Positions 1 to 5,602 of a stretch of DNA of 5,602 nucleotides are shown here, in pieces. The stretch is from Deltaproteobacteria bacterium. GTDB taxonomy: Bacteria; Desulfobacterota; DSM-4660; Desulfatiglandales; Desulfatiglandaceae. The stretch is taken from positions 1 to 5,602 of the forward strand of contig JABGPV010000310.1 in the NCBI GenBank assembly GCA_018644785.1. Direction: 5' to 3'. Both the position numbers and the translations under genes were made by a program. How positions within the stretch are numbered: the first letter of the stretch is position 1; each line of letters starts with the position of its first letter. Below the pieces are notes generated by a model that saw only the letters and a program-made list of their open reading frames with translations, was not told where the DNA came from and did no database searches.

Positions 1-1
1 G

Positions 2-133
2 GAACTCGCATCAAGCCGGGTGTCTCCAACAGACATGAGGGAAGCGCTCGATCAATTCATGGAAGAGTTCAAATACAGCATCACATTTTGTTGTCAAGAT
101 TTAGATTTTCTAACTTGTTTTAACCCACATTAA
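2..133 (+). CDS. Possible C-terminal end of an upstream gene (5' partial, unidentified)
   Basis: One frame is open from the left edge to a TAA at 131-133, giving 43 residues. The first part (…SPTDMREALDQFMEEF…) looks like an amphipathic helix, and its codons often end in G or C, as in the genes downstream. The last 15 codons or so are very AT-rich and encode an unusual Cys/Phe-rich tail, which looks more like non-coding DNA. Frame 1 is also open to position 123, so openness alone proves little. If the frame is real, its stop codon touches the ribosome-binding site of the binding-protein gene, which would suggest co-transcription. I do not recognise a family. Alternatives are a gene that ended earlier through a frameshift, or no gene here. 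Confidence 0.3.
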   Translation, partial: ELASSRVSPTDMREALDQFMEEFKYSITFCCQDLDFLTCFNPH

Positions 134-138
134 AGGAG
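134..138 (+). promoter_or_regulatory. Ribosome-binding site of the substrate-binding protein gene
   Basis: AGGAG lies 6 nt before the ATG at 145, a near-ideal Shine-Dalgarno match and spacing. It directly follows the TAA (131-133) of the possible upstream frame. The strong site fits the high level of binding protein needed relative to the membrane subunits. The AT-rich stretch before it (about 83-130) would be the place for a promoter, but I see no pair of -35/-10 boxes with good matches and spacing. Confidence 0.75.
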
Positions 139-144
139 AAGATC

Positions 145-1332
145 ATGAGGAAGAGTGCCCTGTTTATTTGTCTAATTTCAGCCATATTTATTGGAATGCC
201 TCTTGCGGCCATGGGCGCGCCCGATGCCATACACATCGGGGCCACGGTTTCCCAGACCGGCCATTTCTCATCGGAAATCGGGCCGTTCAAACGGCTCATG
301 AATGCCTGGGCCGACATTGTGAACGAAAAAGGCGGCATCATGGTCAAGGAATATGGGAAGAAACTGCCGGTGAAATTCACCATCTACGATGACAGAAGCG
401 ACCAGGCCACCGTCAAGAAGTATTACGAGCGGCTGGCGACGGTTGACAGGGTCAACCTCATGCTGGGGCCTTACAGCAGTCCGCTCACCTTTGCGGCCAG
501 TACGGCGGGGGAAAACCACCAGATCCCCTTTATTGCCATCTGCGCCAATTCACCCAAAATTTACACCCGCGGTTTCAACTGGATTGTGGGCACCATCGAT
601 CTGGGCCCCCGCTACACCTACCGCTACTGGAAAATGATCCGGAGGGAAGGCAAAGCCAAAAGTGTCTCCTTTGTGGTGGAAGACACCATCCATCCCCTGA
701 GCGTTTACAAAGGGTCTAAAAAACTGGCTGAAGAGGCCGGCTTGAAAGTGATGACCAGCGATATCGTGCCGGCCAAAACCCGGGATTTTACGCCGATTAT
801 TACCAAGCTGAAAAAAGAAGACCCCGATATCATCTATGTATCTTCCAATATCCCCTTTGCCATCAACTTCATGAAACAGGCCAAAGAGATGAAATTGAAC
901 CCCAAGGAATACCACTGTATTCATCACAGCGGGATTTTCAGGGATGCGTTGGGAAGTGCTGCCAATGATGTCATCGGCCAGTCCTACTGGGTTGAGGGAA
1001 TGAAGTTGGGTAACACCCGGCTCATCAACGATGTGCTCAAAAAAGCCAAGATCAGCGAGCCCATGTACCCATGGTCCCCCGCCTATGTGGCCGCCTTCCA
1101 GGTTCTTCAGAAAGCCATCGAAAACGCAGGGACACTTGATAACAAAAAAGTGATGGACAACCTGAAGAAATTGAAAATGGAGACCGTGCTGGGTGAAGAG
1201 GTTTTTGCCAAAACCGGTTACGGTTCCATCAATACCTATCCCTCCCAGATTCAAGGCGGCGTATACAAGGTGATTTATCCGCCCAATGTGGCCACCGGAA
1301 AACACATCTATCCGCGTCCGGCCTGGAAATAA
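145..1332 (+). CDS. Liv-type ABC transporter periplasmic substrate-binding protein
   Basis: This 395-residue protein captures the solute in the periplasm and delivers it to the LivHM channel. Residues 1 to about 24 form a Sec signal peptide: positive start (MRK), hydrophobic core LFICLISAIFIG, and a cleavage region LAAMGA at 20-25. No cysteine follows in a lipobox, so the mature protein should be soluble, as in Gram-negative LivJ/LivK. The mature part reads as a type 1 periplasmic-binding fold (Peripla_BP_6/LivK family). It opens with the strand IHIGATVSQTG (29-39) and has YDDRSD at 81-86. The segment GPYSS at 108-112, followed by IPFIAICANS (127-136), sits where family members bind the ligand's amino-acid-like end. 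TRDFTPIITKL (212-222) before PDIIYV is also typical. Its length is within the family range. It is the first gene of the transporter cluster, and the ATG at 145 has a strong ribosome-binding site. Family assignment is firm; the substrate is unknown, so I give no livJ/livK symbol. Confidence 0.93.
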   Translation: MRKSALFICLISAIFIGMPLAAMGAPDAIHIGATVSQTGHFSSEIGPFKRLMNAWADIVNEKGGIMVKEYGKKLPVKFTIYDDRSDQATVKKYYERLATVDRVNLMLGPYSSPLTFAASTAGENHQIPFIAICANSPKIYTRGFNWIVGTIDLGPRYTYRYWKMIRREGKAKSVSFVVEDTIHPLSVYKGSKKLAEEAGLKVMTSDIVPAKTRDFTPIITKLKKEDPDIIYVSSNIPFAINFMKQAKEMKLNPKEYHCIHHSGIFRDALGSAANDVIGQSYWVEGMKLGNTRLINDVLKKAKISEPMYPWSPAYVAAFQVLQKAIENAGTLDNKKVMDNLKKLKMETVLGEEVFAKTGYGSINTYPSQIQGGVYKVIYPPNVATGKHIYPRPAWK

Positions 1333-1345
1333 CGCAAAACTTATT

Positions 1346-1352
1346 AGGAAGG
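1346..1352 (+). promoter_or_regulatory. Ribosome-binding site that fixes the GTG start of livH
   Basis: AGGAAGG lies 6 nt before GTG at 1359 in the 26-nt gap after the binding-protein stop. The GTG begins a reading frame whose N-terminus aligns with the usual short start of LivH proteins, so this site supports GTG as the true start. No hairpin is visible in the gap. Confidence 0.7.
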
Positions 1353-1358
1353 ATTGAC

Positions 1359-2231
1359 GTGTCCGCGGATTTTATCCAGCTACTGGTGGGAGGAATTCTG
1401 TTAGGCGGTATCTACGGCCTGGCTGCATTCGGCCTGTCCATCACCTTCGGGGTTTTAAATGTCCTCAATCTGGCCCATGGGGAGTTTCTGATGCTGGGGT
1501 CCCTCATGAGCTACGGCCTTTTCATCGGGCTGGGCATCAATCCTTTCATGGCGGCTATTCTGGTGATCCCAGTATTCATGCTCCTGGGGGTCGGTTTTTA
1601 CCTGATCCTCTTAAAACCCATCATGGACAAGCCGCCGCACCAACTCCTGGTGGCATCCATTCTGGTGACCCTGGGCGCATCACTCTTTATTGAAGACGTG
1701 ACCGCTTTCTTCTGGGAGCGCCCGGTCACCGGCATTTCTTATTCACTGCCCCCCATGGAGCTTGCCGGTGTGGTGATCTCATCCACGCGCCTCCTGATAC
1801 TTCTGTTCATTTTCGCCCTTGCCTGCGGGATGCAGATTTATCTGAAAAAAACCTTTGTGGGAAAAAGCATCAGGGCCATTGTCCAGGGCCGTGAGGGGGC
1901 CAAGGTCGTGGGAATTCCCATATCCCGTATATCGGCGCTGGCTTTCAGCATCGGCATGGCCCTTGCCGCATCCGCCGGCGCTTTTTACGTAACGCTCTTT
2001 ACGGTAACACCGGTCATGGGGATACCGTTGACCATCAAATACCTTTGCGTGGTGGTTTTGGGGGGCTTGGGAAGTATTGTGGGGTCGATCTTCGGTGGCC
2101 TCATCCTGGGCGTGGCGGAGACACTCACGGCTTACTATTGCGGCGCCGAATGGTCTCCCACCATCGCATTTATCCTGTTGATTCTCATACTGATTATCAA
2201 ACCTGAAGGTCTTTTCGGGGCGAAAAAATGA
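1359..2231 (+). CDS. livH: Liv-type ABC transporter permease LivH
   Basis: This 290-residue, very hydrophobic inner-membrane protein is one half of the LivH-LivM translocation channel. The sequence shows about eight hydrophobic segments, roughly at 6-33, 41-58, 62-86, 96-115, 134-161, 191-215, 225-256 and 267-281. Family hallmarks are NLAHGEFLMLG (37-47), the equivalent of the N-AHGE motif of E. coli LivH, and the cytoplasmic loop GKSIRAIVQGREGAKVVGI (168-186). That loop carries the EAA-like coupling helix that contacts an ATPase subunit. The glycine-rich stretch VVLGGLGSIVGSIFGG (232-247) and the ending KPEGLFG (281-287) are also typical. Length matches the family. Translation starts at GTG. 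The stop overlaps the livM start (ATGA, 2228-2231), so the two permeases are probably translationally coupled and made in equal amounts. Confidence 0.95.
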   Translation: MSADFIQLLVGGILLGGIYGLAAFGLSITFGVLNVLNLAHGEFLMLGSLMSYGLFIGLGINPFMAAILVIPVFMLLGVGFYLILLKPIMDKPPHQLLVASILVTLGASLFIEDVTAFFWERPVTGISYSLPPMELAGVVISSTRLLILLFIFALACGMQIYLKKTFVGKSIRAIVQGREGAKVVGIPISRISALAFSIGMALAASAGAFYVTLFTVTPVMGIPLTIKYLCVVVLGGLGSIVGSIFGGLILGVAETLTAYYCGAEWSPTIAFILLILILIIKPEGLFGAKK

Positions 2232-3241
2232 ACCGTAGGGGAAAAAAGCTCTTTTATCTGGTTGTCCTTCTATTGTGTGCCGTCCTGGCGGCGCTTCCCT
2301 GGGTAGGATTTTCCTACGGCATTGTTTGGATTTTTCTTCTAGCGGTCTATTTCACCCTGGCCTTGAGCTACGACATTGTGGGCGGATACATGGGTTACAT
2401 GAACCTGGGCCATTCCACATTTTTCGGTCTTGGGGCCTACACCACCGCCATCCTGCTCAACCAGGGGTTCAACCTGTTTGCCGCTCTGTTTGCGGCCCTG
2501 TTGCTGGCCGCCGTGTTTGCGGCTGTGATCAGCTATCCCCTCTTCAGACTCCGGGGGGCTTATTTTGCACTGGCCACCTTCGGGTTAATCAGCCTGGTCG
2601 AGGTGTTGACAACCAATTTGCGGGATCTCACCGGGGGATCCGGCGGTATCTCCACACCACCCGGCAACCATATGGTCCCTTCATACTTTCTGGTGCTGGC
2701 AGTGGCCGGCGGCACCATGGTGCTGAGCCATTTCGTGGCACGAAGCAAATTCGGGCTCGCCCTTTTCAGTATCCGTGAAGATGAAGAAGTGGCGGCGGCT
2801 TTTGGCGTTCCCACAACCCTTTACAAATCTCTGGCGCTCATCATCAGTTCGGCGCCCGCAAGCCTTGTGGGCGGTATCTATGTCTGGAATATGACCTACA
2901 TCAGCCCCGACTCCGTGTTCGGCCTTGAGATCGCCTTAAGCCCCATCATCATGGCCATGCTGGGGGGGACCGGCATTATGATAGGGCCCCTGGTGGGCGC
3001 CGTGTTTATCACACTGGTACAGGAATTTCTGTGGACCAAGGTGCCATACTTTCATCTGGCCATGTACGGGACGGTCCTGGTTCTGATAGGGCTGTATATG
3101 CCGGGGGGGATCGTCCGGACCCGCTGGGCCAAGCCGGTTATCCAATGGCTGGGCCTGGGAGAAGCGGTTGATTATTTCAAGAATGGTGATGCCGAGCCGA
3201 CTCCGCCAAAGTGGCTACGACGGCCGGAAAGGATTCCTTAA
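2228..3241 (+). CDS. livM: Liv-type ABC transporter permease LivM
   Basis: This 337-residue inner-membrane protein is the partner of LivH in the channel. After a short basic start (MNRRGKK) come about eight to nine hydrophobic segments between residues 8 and 292. Recognisable LivM features are GYMGYMNLGHSTFFGLGAY (53-71), RLRGAYFALATFG (107-119), and the extracytoplasmic LTGGSGGI (134-141). The cytoplasmic coupling loop SIREDEEVAAAFGV (181-194) is followed by MLGGTGIMIGPLVGA (244-258). Residues from about 297 to 337 are a polar, proline- and charge-containing cytoplasmic tail. The protein lacks the long N-terminal extension of E. coli LivM, as most family members do. Its ATG overlaps the livH stop by 4 nt and has no strong Shine-Dalgarno of its own (only a GGGG run at 2217-2220), so re-initiation after livH is likely. 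Two seven-G runs (2962-2968 and 3103-3109) lie in the 3' third. Confidence 0.95.
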   Translation: MNRRGKKLFYLVVLLLCAVLAALPWVGFSYGIVWIFLLAVYFTLALSYDIVGGYMGYMNLGHSTFFGLGAYTTAILLNQGFNLFAALFAALLLAAVFAAVISYPLFRLRGAYFALATFGLISLVEVLTTNLRDLTGGSGGISTPPGNHMVPSYFLVLAVAGGTMVLSHFVARSKFGLALFSIREDEEVAAAFGVPTTLYKSLALIISSAPASLVGGIYVWNMTYISPDSVFGLEIALSPIIMAMLGGTGIMIGPLVGAVFITLVQEFLWTKVPYFHLAMYGTVLVLIGLYMPGGIVRTRWAKPVIQWLGLGEAVDYFKNGDAEPTPPKWLRRPERIP

Positions 3242-3247
3242 GAAACC

Positions 3248-4000
3248 ATGAGCCCTTTTTTTGAGTGCCGGGAGATATCCAAAACCTTTGGCGGCATTGA
3301 GGCACTGACCCATGTGAACCTGAATGTTGAGCCCAACAGCATCACCGGGGTTATCGGCCCCAACGGCGCTGGAAAAACAACACTCTTCAACATCGTATCG
3401 GGGGCATTGCGTCCCACGGCCGGAGACGTGATCTTCAAGGGAAAAAAGATTTCGGGAATGGGTCCGGCCCGGGTGTGCCGCTTAGGCATTGCCCGCACCT
3501 ACCAATTGGTTCGCCCTTTCAATTCCCTGAGCGCCATAGAAAATGTTCTGATCGGTCTGGGGTTCGGGAGAACCACGACCCTTCCCAAGGATAAACGCGT
3601 GGCCGAAGCCATGAAGATTCTGCAGTTTGTGGGGCTGGAAAACAAAATCAACCATGTTGCTGAAGGCCTTACCCTGGTGGAAAAGAAGCATTTGGAAATT
3701 GCCCGCGCCCTGGCCACCGCACCGGAACTTCTGCTTTTGGATGAAGTGGTCTCCGGCCTGAATCCCACCGAAGTGACTCGAATCATCGGAACCATACAGC
3801 AGATTCAGAAAAGCGGCATCACCGTCATCATGATCGAGCACATCCTGAAAGTGGTCATGGCATTGTGCGAACGGGTCGTGGTGCTCAACTACGGGGCCCA
3901 GATTGCGGAGGGCACACCCGAAGAGGTGGTCACCAACGAGGCGGTCATCGAGGCCTACATCGGAAAATTCGATGATGCCAGGGAGGGACCGGATGCTTGA
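3248..4000 (+). CDS. livG: Liv-type ABC transporter ATPase LivG
   Basis: This 250-residue cytoplasmic ATPase subunit pairs with LivF and drives transport through LivHM. Walker A is GPNGAGKT (37-44). The Q-loop glutamine is Q86 in ARTYQLVRPF, Walker B is LLLLDE (162-167) with catalytic E167, the D-loop region is SGLNPTE (170-176), and the switch histidine is H199 in MIEHILK. The ABC signature is unusual: where LSGGQ is expected the protein has LTLVEKK (142-148) followed by HLEIARAL, so both glycines are missing. Walker B is followed by V rather than the usual P. The C-terminal YIGKF near 237-241 is typical. The start is secure: an in-frame stop (the livM TAA) lies 6 nt upstream, and this ATG is the first start after it. 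No strong ribosome-binding site is visible at normal spacing; AAAGGA (3228-3233) is 14 nt away, so coupling to livM translation is likely. Confidence 0.94.
   Translation: MSPFFECREISKTFGGIEALTHVNLNVEPNSITGVIGPNGAGKTTLFNIVSGALRPTAGDVIFKGKKISGMGPARVCRLGIARTYQLVRPFNSLSAIENVLIGLGFGRTTTLPKDKRVAEAMKILQFVGLENKINHVAEGLTLVEKKHLEIARALATAPELLLLDEVVSGLNPTEVTRIIGTIQQIQKSGITVIMIEHILKVVMALCERVVVLNYGAQIAEGTPEEVVTNEAVIEAYIGKFDDAREGPDA
3982..3986 (+). promoter_or_regulatory. Ribosome-binding site that fixes the livF start
   Basis: GGAGG lies inside the end of livG, 6 nt before ATG at 3993. It picks this ATG over the longer reading frame that opens at 3903. The extra 30 residues of the longer version are Arg/Pro/Ser-rich, match no ABC ATPase N-terminus, and arise from the livG coding sequence read in another frame. 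Confidence 0.75.
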
Positions 4001-4697
4001 ATTGACGGGCGTTAGCGCCTTTTACGGATCCATTCAAGCCCTGTGGGATGTCTCCCTCCGGGTTGAAGAGGGTGAGATCGTAACGCTTCTGGGATCAAAC
4101 GGTGCCGGCAAGAGTACCGCCATTCAGGTGGCCCAGGGGCTTGTTCGGCCCGCTTCGGGAGAAGCCCGGTTTAAGGGGGAGGTGATTCAGCGCCTGAAAC
4201 CGCACCAGGTGGTTGAAAAAGGGTTATGTCTGGTGCCGGAAGAGCGTCATCTCTTTCCGTTTATGAGTGTATTGGAGAACCTGGAACTGGGCGCTTACCC
4301 GCGAAAAGCCAGGGCCGTCCGCGATCAAACCCTTCAATGGATATTTGATCTCTTTCCCATCCTCGAGAAACGAAAAAAGCAGAGGGCCCATACCCTTTCG
4401 GGCGGTGAACAGCAGATGGTGGCCATCGGACGGGGCCTCATGGCCAAACCTTTACTCCTGATGATGGATGAGCCCTCACTGGGGCTGGCGCCCATCATCG
4501 TGGCTGAACTTTTCAAGACCATTTCAGACATCAATATGCGTGGTCTTTCCATCCTTCTGGTGGAACAGAATGCAAGGCATGCCCTCACGCTGGCACGCCG
4601 CGCATATGTCATGGAAACCGGAAGGATCGCACGTGAAGGCTCCGGAAAAGAGCTGCTGGCCGATCCTTCCATCCGCGCCGCCTACCTGGGCATGTAA
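3993..4697 (+). CDS. livF: Liv-type ABC transporter ATPase LivF
   Basis: This 234-residue cytoplasmic ATPase is the second nucleotide-binding subunit and partner of LivG. It begins MLELTGVSAFYG, which lines up with the normal LivF N-terminus; E. coli LivF starts MLSFDKVSAHYG. Walker A is GSNGAGKS (34-41). The Q-loop position falls in LVPEERHLFP, where E83 replaces Gln, as in the VPEGRR motif of other LivF proteins. The signature is canonical LSGGEQQ (135-141), Walker B is LLLMMDE (154-160) with catalytic E160, and the D-loop is SLGLAP (162-167). The switch histidine is replaced by Q192 in LVEQNA, also the family norm. AYLGM closes the protein. It overlaps the livG stop by 8 nt (3993-4000) and has its own ribosome-binding site. 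It is the last gene of the operon and ends 9 bp from the stop of the convergent gene. Confidence 0.95.
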   Translation: MLELTGVSAFYGSIQALWDVSLRVEEGEIVTLLGSNGAGKSTAIQVAQGLVRPASGEARFKGEVIQRLKPHQVVEKGLCLVPEERHLFPFMSVLENLELGAYPRKARAVRDQTLQWIFDLFPILEKRKKQRAHTLSGGEQQMVAIGRGLMAKPLLLMMDEPSLGLAPIIVAELFKTISDINMRGLSILLVEQNARHALTLARRAYVMETGRIAREGSGKELLADPSIRAAYLGM

Positions 4698-4706
4698 GGC
4701 CATTTC

Positions 4707-5602
4707 TTACAATCCGTTTTCAATCTCCGGTTTAATTTGCAAAACAGCATATTCTTCATTGGAAAAAATAATTTTAAATGCATCAAAATTGTAATTCAGC
4801 CCAAAAGATACGGCTCGTTCTAAGTCGCTTGACGAGTAATAAAGTGTATCGAGATCATATTCTATCATCAACCCCTTTAAGTCCTCATTTGGAAAGGGAT
4901 AAATCTTTTGGTAAAAATCAAAGAACTTCTCAAATGGCATAAATTTTTTTCTGAAATTTGCCGGAAAATGGGCGATTGCTTTTTCTGATTCATAGGCAAG
5001 CTGGACGGCATCGTTCAGGTATAGGGGCAATACCCTGTGTATGGTATCATCACCACATATGAAACGGACCAACTCACTGAACTTTGGCAACATCTTTTCT
5101 TTATTGCGATAACCATAGATAAACCCAACACTGAAAAACAAGTACAGGCCGACAAAATAGCTCAAAATGATATAGGGCGTTGAATTCAAATTATTTGAAA
5201 TTCCCAAGTACAACACCTGAGGCAGCAATGCATATTCAAGATAGCGTTCGGCTTCGCCTAAAAAAAGGAAGGGTTTTAATGAAGTGAGTATAAACGCTAC
5301 CAGTCCTGCGGCGATCCACAGCAATAGAAAAAAAGCAATATCGTGGCCCGCTGCAGGGGAGTTCGTCAGTAGAATATATATTATCACTAATAATAATGGA
5401 TGGTTAACCAATAAATGGGTCCAGGAGTGATAAAAAAATAAATCTTTAGCCGCCCTGAACGGATTCCTGAAAATGGTACGCGTCGTTTTTTTGAGTTCAT
5501 TCCAGCTGTTTCGGTGCGTCAACAGATAGAAACGCTTGCTGATGGCACGCAAATAGTATCGACTGTGCGCAATATGACCGACAGCTACTTTTGCGTAATG
5601 GC
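4707..5602 (-). CDS. Unidentified multi-pass membrane protein with soluble C-terminal domain (5' partial)
   Basis: The frame is open from the right edge to a TAA at 4709-4707, giving 297 visible residues; the start lies outside the window. A TTG at 5552-5550 could be proposed as a start, but it has no Shine-Dalgarno before it and the 16 codons upstream (HYAKVAVGHIAHSRYY) read as continuous protein, so I treat the gene as truncated by the window. Counting from that TTG, residues 1-45 are basic and aromatic and probably cytoplasmic. Hydrophobic segments follow at about 48-63, 71-92, 103-117 and 126-147, with the polar motif LGEAERYLEY at 98-107 between the second and third. Residues 150-281 form a mixed, Phe/Tyr-rich soluble domain that ends in a strand-like YAVLQI. 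I do not recognise the family with confidence. A membrane plus C-terminal domain layout of this kind occurs in proteins of surface-polysaccharide assembly, which is a guess only. Base composition is clearly lower in G+C than livH/livG, and codons are AT-ending, so it probably belongs to a different, perhaps acquired, neighbourhood. Confidence 0.8.
   Translation of the reverse strand, partial: HYAKVAVGHIAHSRYYLRAISKRFYLLTHRNSWNELKKTTRTIFRNPFRAAKDLFFYHSWTHLLVNHPLLLVIIYILLTNSPAAGHDIAFFLLLWIAAGLVAFILTSLKPFLFLGEAERYLEYALLPQVLYLGISNNLNSTPYIILSYFVGLYLFFSVGFIYGYRNKEKMLPKFSELVRFICGDDTIHRVLPLYLNDAVQLAYESEKAIAHFPANFRKKFMPFEKFFDFYQKIYPFPNEDLKGLMIEYDLDTLYYSSSDLERAVSFGLNYNFDAFKIIFSNEEYAVLQIKPEIENGL

Noticed and set aside
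88..116. A sigma-70 promoter (TTGTTG or TTGTCA with TAACTT)
   Set aside because: TTGTTG to TAACTT has 17-nt spacing but only about three of six matches in each box. TTGTCA is a better -35 but leaves only 14 nt before TAACTT. AT-richness alone explains these matches.
550..1305. A 251-codon open frame on the minus strand opposite the binding-protein gene
   Set aside because: It lies entirely antisense to a clear Liv binding protein, and its translation is Gly/His/Phe-rich with no recognisable domain. It is a by-product of codon bias in the real gene.
2275..2778. A 167-codon frame on the plus strand inside livM
   Set aside because: It overlaps livM completely, has no family features and is rich in Arg/Gly/His/Pro, as expected of a shifted reading of a membrane-protein gene.
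3482..3841. Minus-strand open frames opposite livG (also 3238-3498 and 3499-3795)
   Set aside because: They are antisense to an ATPase with clear Walker motifs and show no independent features or ribosome-binding sites.
3903..3992. A 30-residue N-terminal extension of LivF from an upstream ATG
   Set aside because: The extension is livG sequence read in another frame and resembles no ABC ATPase. The ATG at 3993 has GGAGG 6 nt upstream and starts exactly where LivF proteins normally do.
5550..5552. TTG as the start of the minus-strand membrane protein
   Set aside because: No ribosome-binding site precedes it, and the frame continues open to the window edge with protein-like sequence, so the true start is most likely outside.

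Overview
The window is dominated by one complete high-affinity branched-chain amino acid type (HAAT/Liv) ABC importer operon on the + strand. The order is substrate-binding protein, then LivH, LivM, LivG and LivF (145-4697). All five genes are intact and packed head to tail. LivH and LivM overlap by 4 nt, LivG and LivF by 8 nt, and the remaining gaps are 26 and 6 nt, so they almost certainly share one transcript. The exported binding protein captures the solute in the periplasm, LivH and LivM form the heterodimeric membrane channel, and LivG and LivF form the heterodimeric ATPase. The solute cannot be read from the sequence: Liv-type systems carry Leu/Ile/Val, other amino acids, amides, urea, and aromatic or other carboxylates.

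Region by region: positions 1-133 hold what may be the last 43 codons of an upstream gene, ending inside the ribosome-binding region of the binding-protein gene, followed by an AT-rich stretch with no convincing promoter. Positions 145-4697 are the transporter. Positions 4707-5602 hold a convergent minus-strand gene whose 5' end lies beyond the right edge. It encodes an unrecognised multi-pass membrane protein with a soluble C-terminal domain. Its sampled lines run about 23-42 % G+C by eye, against about 58-62 % in sampled livH/livG lines and a mixed 40-58 % in the binding-protein gene. This marks a boundary between two different gene neighbourhoods only 9 bp apart.

The organism is probably a Gram-negative bacterium: the binding protein has a Sec signal peptide with no lipobox cysteine, and the ribosome-binding sites are strong AGGAG types. 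The overall style (moderate G+C, Lys-rich binding protein, LivG with a glycine-free LTLVEKK signature) reminds me of sulfate-reducing or related Desulfobacterota, but this is an impression and not a demonstrated assignment.

I see no tRNA, rRNA, CRISPR array, insertion sequence, riboswitch or attachment site. I found no wholly new system. The points most worth a second look are the chemically asymmetric ATPase pair, in which each subunit lacks a different set of canonical residues, and the unidentified membrane protein at the right edge.
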